A DNA stretch of 5,066 nucleotides. It comes from Pedosphaera sp. (lineage in GTDB: Bacteria > Verrucomicrobiota > Verrucomicrobiae > Limisphaerales > Pedosphaeraceae). The stretch spans positions 1 through 5,066 of the forward strand of contig JAQGPB010000636.1 of assembly GCA_028293265.1 (NCBI GenBank), written 5' to 3'. Below the pieces are notes generated by a model. The model was given only the letters and a program-made list of their open reading frames with translations. It made no database searches and was not told the origin of the DNA. The position numbers and the translations under genes are program-made. This document shows, in pieces, positions 1 to 4,470 of the stretch (position 1 is the stretch's first letter; each line of letters starts with the position of its first letter).

Positions 1-402
1 GAGCCGTTGACGCATATCAGCGACCGCGAACTGGCACAATTGATCTGCGCGTTCCGGTTGTTCTTGCCCGACACCGGGCTGGTGCTTTCAACACGCGAAC
101 CGGCCAAATTGCGCGATGGCCTGATCCCGCTCGGAGTAACGCTCATCAGCGCCGGAAGCCACACGGAACCGGGCGGTTACACCGGCGCGGGCCGTGAAAA
201 GATTCATCACACCGAGCGCGGGCGGATTGTGGAACTGGCCGCCGGCGCCAGCGAATGGGCCGCAACCGCCGACCGCGCCACCAACGCCACCGGCCAATTC
301 GACATCGCCGACGAACGTTCGCCGGAGGAAATGGCCGGCCTGATCCGACGGCTCGGTTACGAACCGGTCTGGAAGGATTGGGATGCGGCTTTAACTGCAT
401 GA
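1..402 (+). CDS. thiH: ThiH, 2-iminoacetate synthase (C-terminal part, cut by window start)
   Basis: ThiH is a radical-SAM lyase that cleaves tyrosine to dehydroglycine (2-iminoacetate) and p-cresol, supplying the C2-N unit for the thiamine thiazole ring in the cytoplasm. The reading frame is open from base 1, so the 5' end lies outside. A TTG at 7 is in frame, but the protein clearly runs on upstream. About 133 residues are visible. Family landmarks are RLFLPDTGLVLSTREP near the beginning, then LISAGSHTEPGGY, then QFDIADERSPEEM, and the C-terminal signature PVWKDWDAAL. The radical-SAM CxxxCxxC motif belongs to the missing N-terminal part, so catalytic integrity cannot be judged. The end looks complete and normal. 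The stop codon overlaps the next gene's start (ATGA at 399-402), and thiS follows one gene later, which confirms a thiazole-synthesis operon. thiG is expected upstream. Confidence 0.93.
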   Translation, partial: EPLTHISDRELAQLICAFRLFLPDTGLVLSTREPAKLRDGLIPLGVTLISAGSHTEPGGYTGAGREKIHHTERGRIVELAAGASEWAATADRATNATGQFDIADERSPEEMAGLIRRLGYEPVWKDWDAALTA

Positions 403-1124
403 AACTCTCCAACATCAGCGGCATCATCCGGCGGCGGATTTTGGTGAATTACCGGGTCGTGCCCGAGGTGATTCAGCCGTTGTTGCCGCCGAAATTCCGG
501 CCCAAGCTGCATGGGGATTTTGCGATTGCGGGCATTTGCCTCATCCGCCTCGAACAGGTGCGGCCCAAAGGCATCCCCGGCTTTTTGGGAACCAGCAGCG
601 AGAACGCGGCCCATCGCATCGCCGTGGTTTGGAACGATGAACAGGGAAAACCGCAGGAGGGCGTCTTTGTTCCACGCCGGGATACCGACTCGCGGTTGAA
701 CCAGATGGCCGGTGGCCGGCTTTTCCCCGGCGAGCAACACGCCGCGAAGTTCAAGGTCACGGACGACGGCGACCGGATTGACCTGGAGATGAATTCACAG
801 GACGAATCGGTGACCATTCAGGTCCGGGGAAGAAAGTCGGACAAATTGAATCCTGAATCGGGCTTCAAAAATGCCGCCGCAGCCTCGGCCTTTTTCGAGC
901 CAGGCGCGCTCGGCTATTCGGCGACCCAAAAGGGAGACAAGCTGGAAGGCGTCCGGTTGCAGATCACGCAATGGAAGGTCGAGCCGTTGCAGGTGGAGCA
1001 TCTCCATACGAGTTTTTTTGCAGACAAGGCTAAATTTCCATCCGGTTCGGTTTTTTTCGATTGCGCCCTCGTCATGCGCGACATCGAGCACGAATGGCGC
1101 AGCGAGGCCGACTTGTATCTCTGA
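399..1124 (+). CDS. DUF2071 (YqjF/COG3361-like) protein
   Basis: This 241-residue protein resembles the DUF2071 family, whose biochemical role is not established; the family has been related by fold to acetoacetate decarboxylase-like proteins. Recognisable stretches are an N-terminal segment R-R-x-I-L-V-N-Y-R-V with P-E-V-I-Q-P-L-L-P-P (residues 11-31), then SSENAAHRIAV (66-76), VPRRDTDSRLN (91-101) with GGRLFPGEQHAAKF (105-118), EPGALGYSAT (167-176), and the C-terminal VEPLQVEHLHTSFF (194-207) with FDCALVMRDIEHEW (220-233). There is no signal peptide or membrane segment, so it should be cytoplasmic. The frame is open further upstream to 255, but the ATG at 399 is preferred because it overlaps the thiH stop as ATGA, typical of translational coupling, and because the family similarity begins just after it. 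Its place between thiH and thiS suggests co-expression with thiazole synthesis, but no role in that pathway is known to me. Confidence 0.85.
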   Translation: MKLSNISGIIRRRILVNYRVVPEVIQPLLPPKFRPKLHGDFAIAGICLIRLEQVRPKGIPGFLGTSSENAAHRIAVVWNDEQGKPQEGVFVPRRDTDSRLNQMAGGRLFPGEQHAAKFKVTDDGDRIDLEMNSQDESVTIQVRGRKSDKLNPESGFKNAAAASAFFEPGALGYSATQKGDKLEGVRLQITQWKVEPLQVEHLHTSFFADKAKFPSGSVFFDCALVMRDIEHEWRSEADLYL

Positions 1125-1137
1125 ACCAACCCCGCGC

Positions 1138-1347
1138 ATGAGGCAAACCGTGGTCATCGCGAATGGCAAAGAAATCGAGGCGCAGCTCCCATGCAGCCTC
1201 GAAGAATTTTTGGTGCGGCAAAACCTGCTCCCGCGCAGCGTCGTGGTGGAACACAACGGCGAAGCCGTCGCACCATCTGAGTTTGCAAGTCGGGTGTTGG
1301 CCGTTGGAGACCGCTTGGAAATCGTCAAAATTGTCGCTGGGGGATGA
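1138..1347 (+). CDS. thiS: ThiS, sulfur carrier protein
   Basis: ThiS is a ubiquitin-fold protein whose C-terminal glycine is adenylated by ThiF (or a MoeB-like enzyme), converted to a thiocarboxylate, and used by ThiG as the sulfur donor for the thiamine thiazole. The 69-residue length fits the family (about 65-70). The visible hallmarks are the beta-strand start TVVIANGKEIE (residues 4-14), the VVVEHNGEAVAPSEF region (35-49), G-D-R-L-E-I-V (57-63) and the terminal A-G-G directly before the stop, which is the functional tail. The ATG at 1138 gives the expected length and starts 13 bases after the preceding stop. The bases before it show no Shine-Dalgarno sequence, so it may depend on translation of the upstream gene. 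It follows thiH with the DUF2071 gene between them. The longer upstream frame overlaps the DUF2071 gene and is not coding. Confidence 0.95.
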   Translation: MRQTVVIANGKEIEAQLPCSLEEFLVRQNLLPRSVVVEHNGEAVAPSEFASRVLAVGDRLEIVKIVAGG

Positions 1348-1350
1348 GCG

Positions 1351-1406
1351 CATTTATGATTTACGATATACGATTTACGCGTGCTCCGTGTTGCATGTTG
1401 CGTGCT
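1351..1406 (+). repeat. Left arm: eight 7-base units in register
   Basis: Read in steps of seven from 1351, the units are CATTTAT, then GATTTAC, GATATAC and GATTTAC (1358-1378). A second type follows: GCGTGCT (1379-1385), CCGTGTT, GCATGTT and GCGTGCT (up to 1406). The switch from an AT-rich to a GC-rich unit happens without loss of phase. Confidence 0.8.
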
Positions 1407-1423
1407 ATGGTCCTCGACGCTCC

Positions 1424-1493
1424 TTCACGAAACACGCAATACGCAACACGCATCAAATGGCCCAGCCACGCGTCAATCGTAAATCGTAAATTC
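1424..1493 (-). repeat. Right arm: ten 7-base steps, inverted copy of the left arm
   Basis: Read in steps of seven from 1424, the tract begins TTCACGA, then AACACGC, AATACGC and AACACGC (1431-1451). Three less repetitive steps follow (1452-1472), of which the last holds CACGCG. The tract ends with TCAATCG, TAAATCG and TAAATTC (1473-1493). On the reverse strand the order is the same as in the left arm: first the ATTTACG type, then the GCGTGTT type. The right arm carries about 13 more bases between its two blocks than the left, so the hairpin would have an asymmetric internal bulge. Confidence 0.78.
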
Positions 1494-1498
1494 AACCA

Positions 1499-2140
1499 AT
1501 GCCGAAAATCAAAAACCCAGCCCTGAAAGCGTTCACCGCCCAAACAGGCGATGAGCTGGTCCTGGCACAGGTGTTGATCCAGCGACGCGGCGCAGCTTAC
1601 GAATTGCGTCACGTCGAGGACCGGTCGGCGACAACGGAGTCGCTGCGATTGGTGAAGCTCGCGGAAGCGCGCGCATTGGCGCAATTCACCGCCACAGGAG
1701 AATTTCGGCCGTTGAAATCCGCGCCCACCTTGCAGCGCGGTTGGCGGATGACTGCGGCGGATGACACCGAACTGGACGCCGTCCTGTCGCGGCTCTATCC
1801 GGGCGCGGTGGCCGACTGGCACGCGGCGCAAACCGCGTCTCCCCCGGTGACGCATTATCGCGAGTATGTAAACCGCCAATCGGGCATGTATCGCATCACC
1901 GCCATGCTGACCGACGCACAGGCGGCCCAGGTGGCGCGGACGGTTTGTGACGCAAAATCTTGCTTGAAGCGCAGGCTATGGACCGTGCCCGGTCTGGCAC
2001 CGGACGCGGCGGCGGCAAAAAGCCTCATCCCATGCCTCGAACCGTGCGCCGTGCTGATGGAATCCGCGCGCAAAGCCATGCGGGCTGGACAGGAGGAAAA
2101 GCTGCCAATCAAGCTTGCGAGCGAAGGCAAAGCGGATTAG
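1499..2140 (+). CDS. DR2241-like 4Fe-4S cluster-binding protein, without chelatase domain
   Basis: The 213-residue protein matches what I recall of the C-terminal half of Deinococcus DR2241 and similar CbiX-linked proteins: a 'stabilising' domain followed by a 4Fe-4S binding domain. Residues 10-110 carry the first part, with AYELRHVEDR (33-42), a helix holding EARALAQFTATGEFRPL (56-72), APTLQRGW (75-82) and LYPGAVADWHA (99-109). Residues 115-195 carry the second, with HYREYVNRQSGMYRITAML (119-137), LKRRLWTVPGL (156-166) and KSLIPCLEPC (174-183). Four cysteines at 150, 155, 179 and 183 (C-x4-C and C-x3-C) are the likely cluster ligands. In CbiX-type proteins this region is fused to a sirohydrochlorin chelatase; here it stands alone. 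There is no signal peptide. The ATG at 1499 follows the repeat by 7 bases and has no Shine-Dalgarno sequence. Its exact role is unknown; a link to tetrapyrrole or cobalamin metabolism is inferred only from family context. Confidence 0.78.
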   Translation: MPKIKNPALKAFTAQTGDELVLAQVLIQRRGAAYELRHVEDRSATTESLRLVKLAEARALAQFTATGEFRPLKSAPTLQRGWRMTAADDTELDAVLSRLYPGAVADWHAAQTASPPVTHYREYVNRQSGMYRITAMLTDAQAAQVARTVCDAKSCLKRRLWTVPGLAPDAAAAKSLIPCLEPCAVLMESARKAMRAGQEEKLPIKLASEGKAD

Positions 2141-2165
2141 AAGTAAGCAACATCCTATCCTATTT

Positions 2166-3287
2166 ATGAAACCATATTTCACCCTCCCTGGCTGCCGCGC
2201 GGTGCTGTTGAGCTGTCTGGGGTTGTCGGCCTGGCTGGGCCTGGCCGGATTGCCGGCGCGCGCCGATGATGCCACCGCCACCAACGCGGCGACCGCCGTC
2301 AGCGATGATGCCGAGAAGGCCTGGAAGGAGACCCGCAAGGGCACGCAGCCGCCCATGCCGCCGGCGGAGTGGCAGCAAACGGCTCCGAGCCAGGAGGACA
2401 TCGCCAAGTTTTACAAGGACGCGCTGTTGAAGGGCGCGGACAGGGCCCGGGAGTTCTACACGCGGTTTCCCGCCCACCCCAAGGCGGACGAGGCGCGCAA
2501 GAAGGAATTCGCGTTGCTCAACATCGCCGCCCAACAGTATGGCGACACCTCCCAGGCCGACCGGCTGGCGGCGCTCGAGCAAAAGCAGATGGACGATCCC
2601 AAGTTGAGCGAGGATGAGCGCTTCAAACTGCGCATGAATACGGTGCAAAGGCTGCTGAACGGCCTCCCCGGAACGATGGACCAGGCCGAGAAGGGTGCGC
2701 GACAGTTGCAAAAGGATTTTCCGAAACGCGAGGAGGTTTACGAAGCGCTGCTCATGGTGTTGTCGGAAAGCGAAGGAGACAAGGCGCGCGACCTGGCCAA
2801 GGTGATCATTGACGGCCCGGCCCCGGCGCCCGCCAAGAACCAGGCGCAGGGAATTTTGAAACGGATGGAAGCGCTGGGCAAACCCGTCGAAATCAAATAC
2901 ACGGCGGTGGACGGCCGCGAGGTGAACATTTCCAACCTGAAGGGCAAGGTGGTGCTGGTGGATTTCTGGGCCACCTGGTGCGGGCCCTGTATGGCGGAAT
3001 TGCCCAACGTGAAGGAAGCCTACGAAAAGCTCCACGACCAGGGTTTTGAAATTGTCGGCATCAGCTTTGACCAGGACAAGGCCGCGCTGCAAAAAACGCT
3101 CAAGCAAAAGGAAATGACCTGGCCGCAGTATTTTGACGGTGAGGGTTGGAAGAACAAGTTCGGGCAGGAATTCGGCATCAACAGCATTCCGACCATGTGG
3201 TTGGTGGACAAAAAAGGCAATCTGCGCGACGTCAATGCCCGGGGTGAATTGGAAGAGAAAGTGACGAAGCTGCTCGCGGAACAATGA
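2166..3287 (+). CDS. Exported TlpA/ResA-type thioredoxin-fold protein
   Basis: A 373-residue protein with an N-terminal signal peptide: basic start, hydrophobic core about 12-28, then L-P-A-R-A before D-D, with likely cleavage after residue 33. The mature protein should act outside the inner membrane. Residues 45-235 are charged and helix-rich with no motif I can name, perhaps a TPR-like helical repeat. Residues 241-373 are a redoxin/TlpA domain: K-G-K-V-V-L-V-D-F-W-A-T (259-270), the redox motif W-C-G-P-C (271-275), G-F-E-I-V-G-I-S-F-D (293-302), the FGINSIPT stretch with cis-proline P342, and WLVDKKGNLRDVNARGEL (345-362). Such proteins reduce disulfides in exported or cytochrome-maturation substrates; the partner here is unknown. 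The frame is open upstream to 2115, but the ATG at 2166 places the signal peptide correctly and avoids overlap with the preceding gene, 25 bases away. No clear Shine-Dalgarno sequence is seen. An antisense frame over the whole gene is a codon-bias shadow. Confidence 0.9.
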   Translation: MKPYFTLPGCRAVLLSCLGLSAWLGLAGLPARADDATATNAATAVSDDAEKAWKETRKGTQPPMPPAEWQQTAPSQEDIAKFYKDALLKGADRAREFYTRFPAHPKADEARKKEFALLNIAAQQYGDTSQADRLAALEQKQMDDPKLSEDERFKLRMNTVQRLLNGLPGTMDQAEKGARQLQKDFPKREEVYEALLMVLSESEGDKARDLAKVIIDGPAPAPAKNQAQGILKRMEALGKPVEIKYTAVDGREVNISNLKGKVVLVDFWATWCGPCMAELPNVKEAYEKLHDQGFEIVGISFDQDKAALQKTLKQKEMTWPQYFDGEGWKNKFGQEFGINSIPTMWLVDKKGNLRDVNARGELEEKVTKLLAEQ

Positions 3288-3343
3288 GCGCCGTCCTTGA
3301 ATTGGTTTGTCAACGACGCGGAGTTTCGGCTTAATCCAGTGCA

Positions 3344-3757
3344 ATGATGGATTGGCTTCATGGCCAGCTTTGGCGGGATGGACATTTTCGCTGGTGGGAA
3401 ATCGTGGGTTGGATGGGCACGGCGATCTTTTCCACCCGTTTTTTTGTCCAATGGTACGCGACCGAGAAAATGAAGCGCGTCGTGGTGCCGATGGTCTTCT
3501 GGTGGTTGAGCCTCGCCGGCTCGCTGATGCTGCTGTCCTATGCGATTTTTTCGCAGCACAGCCTGGTTTTCATCTGCTCCTACGCCGTGGCCTGGATTCC
3601 TTACCTCCGCAACATCATCATCCATCGCCGCCATTCCGAGGCGCATTTGAACTGCCCGGACTGCGGCGCGGTCTGTCCGCCCAAGTCCAATTTCTGCTTT
3701 GCCTGCGGCAGCCGCCTGCAAGACACGCAGCCCGCGTCCGCTAACCCGCAACACTGA
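3344..3757 (+). CDS. LAB_N-domain membrane protein with C-terminal zinc ribbon
   Basis: A 137-residue protein. Residues 15-95 match the lipid A biosynthesis N-terminal (LAB_N) domain: WWEIVGWMGTAIFSTRFFVQWYATEK is the classic opening (17-42, with the G-x2-G and the F-x-x-Q-W features), then V-V-P-M-V-F-W-W-L-S (47-56), and Y-L-R-N near the end (87-90). Three membrane segments are apparent, about 18-38, 47-69 and 74-94. Residues 104-122 form a compact zinc ribbon, C-P-D-C-G and F-C-F-A-C-G, with cysteines 104, 107, 118 and 121 as likely metal ligands and an extra C111. LAB_N domains occur alone or with LpxB or glycosyltransferases in envelope lipid synthesis; this protein alone does not show which. 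Two adjacent ATGs (3344, 3347) could start it. There is no Shine-Dalgarno sequence. Its stop is 10 bases from the stop of a convergent gene. I do not know the zinc ribbon as a common partner of this domain. Confidence 0.82.
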   Translation: MMDWLHGQLWRDGHFRWWEIVGWMGTAIFSTRFFVQWYATEKMKRVVVPMVFWWLSLAGSLMLLSYAIFSQHSLVFICSYAVAWIPYLRNIIIHRRHSEAHLNCPDCGAVCPPKSNFCFACGSRLQDTQPASANPQH

Positions 3758-3767
3758 AACCGGAAAG

Positions 3768-4124
3768 TTACTTCTTCACCGCGGCGGAGCTGCCGTTGGT
3801 GCGGATATTGATGAACTGCGAGTACTTCTGGATGACCGGCGCATAGTCAGGATGCGTCTTTGCGTAATCATTCAGCTTGGTCCACAAATCAATCACCTGG
3901 GCCGCCCCGCCGTTGCGAAAGCCGCTCACCATCTGCTGCGCCTCGCCCACCTGCGACCCCAGCGCGGAAGACTGACGGTACAAAAAAACATTCACACAAA
4001 AGCTGAACACAAACAGCAGCAGCAGCGTGCAGGAAAACATGGTCCTAAGCGATTGCACTTCCTCGCGCAAGCCTTCGTCGCCAGCGCCGCCCATGCCTTC
4101 GAATTTTGTTTCGGATTCGTTCAT
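3768..4124 (-). CDS. Small single-pass membrane protein, YxKTHPD type (118 residues)
   Basis: I do not recognise a named family. The protein has an acidic, glycine-rich cytoplasmic-type N-terminus with a short amphipathic stretch, L-R-E-E-V-Q-S-L-R (19-27). One membrane helix follows at about 29-49 (SCTLLLLFVFSFCVNVFLY), then a polar segment possibly helical or coiled (51-80). The conserved-looking end is DLWTKLNDYAKTHPDYAPVIQKY (79-101), and a tail finishes in K-K. It shares Y-x-K-T-H-P-D-x7-Y at the same distance behind a membrane helix with the protein encoded just upstream, so the two look like diverged tandem paralogues. The start ATG lies 3 bases after the upstream gene's stop and has no Shine-Dalgarno sequence, suggesting coupled translation. 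Orientation with a periplasmic C-terminus is inferred from the charge pattern only. Function is unknown. Confidence 0.8.
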   Translation of the reverse strand: MNESETKFEGMGGAGDEGLREEVQSLRTMFSCTLLLLFVFSFCVNVFLYRQSSALGSQVGEAQQMVSGFRNGGAAQVIDLWTKLNDYAKTHPDYAPVIQKYSQFINIRTNGSSAAVKK

Positions 4125-4127
4125 AAA

Positions 4128-4412
4128 CTATTTGTTGCCCGGCTTGACGGGAGCGGCCGGCGTCATGGGCTTGCTTCCCATGTTGTACGGTTGCAACAAC
4201 CGGTTGATGTCGGGATGCGTCTTGCTGTATTCCACCGTGTCCGTCAGGATTGCCTGGACGAGTCCGCGCGCGTTATTGGCCGCGACCACTTCCGATTGCA
4301 GCGCCTGCAGCTTGTGCACCGAGGAATTATATTTGTAAATCAGCCCGACGGTGGCCAGCGTGCTCAAAAACAGCAGCCCCAAAAGCATGCCGGTTAACTG
4401 GTTGTTTTTCAT
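4128..4412 (-). CDS. Small single-pass membrane protein, YxKTHPD type (94 residues)
   Basis: No named family recognised. Residues 1-5 are polar (M-K-N-N-Q), and a hydrophobic helix at about 6-27 (LTGMLLGLLFLSTLATVGLIY) could be a membrane anchor or an uncleaved signal. Residues 28-55 are a helical, coiled-coil-like stretch, including V-H-K-L-Q-A-L-Q-S-E-V-V (32-43). The motif Y-S-K-T-H-P-D-x7-Y lies at 62-76, followed by a proline-rich, basic tail (79-94). The layout matches the next gene downstream: anchor, about 35 residues of helix, the motif, a short tail. It follows the nucleotidyltransferase gene after 58 bases and is probably transcribed with it. Its own ATG has no Shine-Dalgarno sequence. 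The coding assignment rests on the paralogy, the clean start-stop packing and the plausible anchor; function is unknown. Confidence 0.8.
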   Translation of the reverse strand: MKNNQLTGMLLGLLFLSTLATVGLIYKYNSSVHKLQALQSEVVAANNARGLVQAILTDTVEYSKTHPDINRLLQPYNMGSKPMTPAAPVKPGNK

Positions 4413-4470
4413 AAATATTCGCAGACTCTAACGGGTTCCCGCCGATTGTCCAACGTGTTTTTGACCGCTC
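4413..4470 (-). other. Short spacer between nucleotidyltransferase and small membrane protein genes
   Basis: 58 bases. I see no convincing hairpin followed by a T-run and no clear promoter boxes, so readthrough from the nucleotidyltransferase gene is likely. A moderately AT-rich stretch lies just before the downstream ATG. Confidence 0.5.

Larger units (their letters stand above)
1351..1493. repeat. Long heptad-periodic inverted repeat in the spacer after thiS
   Basis: The spacer between thiS and the next gene is nearly filled by an imperfect palindrome. The outer arms, 1359-1383 and 1467-1491, are complementary at 23 of 25 positions. The inner arms, 1388-1406 and 1431-1449, are complementary at 16 of 19 plus one G-T wobble. 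The tip is the loop 1407-1430. Each arm is made of 7-base units that stay in register, first an ATTTACG-type run, then a GCGTGTT-type run (read outside to inside). It sits 3 bases after the thiS stop and ends 7 bases before the ATG at 1499, so it would be in the leader of that gene or in the thi transcript's tail. It has no T-run on either side, so it is not a standard terminator. It resembles, in style only, dispersed heptanucleotide repeat families described in other bacteria; dispersal cannot be tested here. Confidence 0.85.

Noticed and set aside
7..9. TTG as the start of the first gene
   Set aside because: The translation matches the C-terminal third of ThiH, so the gene begins well before the window.
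1351..1493. Intrinsic transcription terminator
   Set aside because: The hairpin is far longer than usual and neither arm is followed by a T-run on its strand.
1351..1493. CRISPR array
   Set aside because: Units are 7 bases, contiguous and mirrored; there are no 20-40 base repeats separated by unique spacers.
1348..1498. TPP riboswitch
   Set aside because: It lies after thiS rather than before the operon, and I could not find the conserved CUGAGA-type thi-box core.
2160..3344. Open frame of 394 codons on the minus strand opposite the TlpA-like gene
   Set aside because: It mirrors a convincing gene with a signal peptide and WCGPC motif. Its composition (rich in H, L, R, Q, G) is typical of an antisense shadow in GC-rich DNA, and no domain is recognisable.
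3020..3754. Open frame of 244 codons on the minus strand opposite the end of the TlpA-like gene and the LAB_N gene
   Set aside because: No recognisable domain; opposite two well-supported genes.
3699..4397. Open frame of 232 codons on the plus strand across the two small minus-strand genes
   Set aside because: Low-complexity R/H/Q/L-rich translation, overlaps the LAB_N gene end, and the minus-strand frames show matching motifs and clean start-stop packing.
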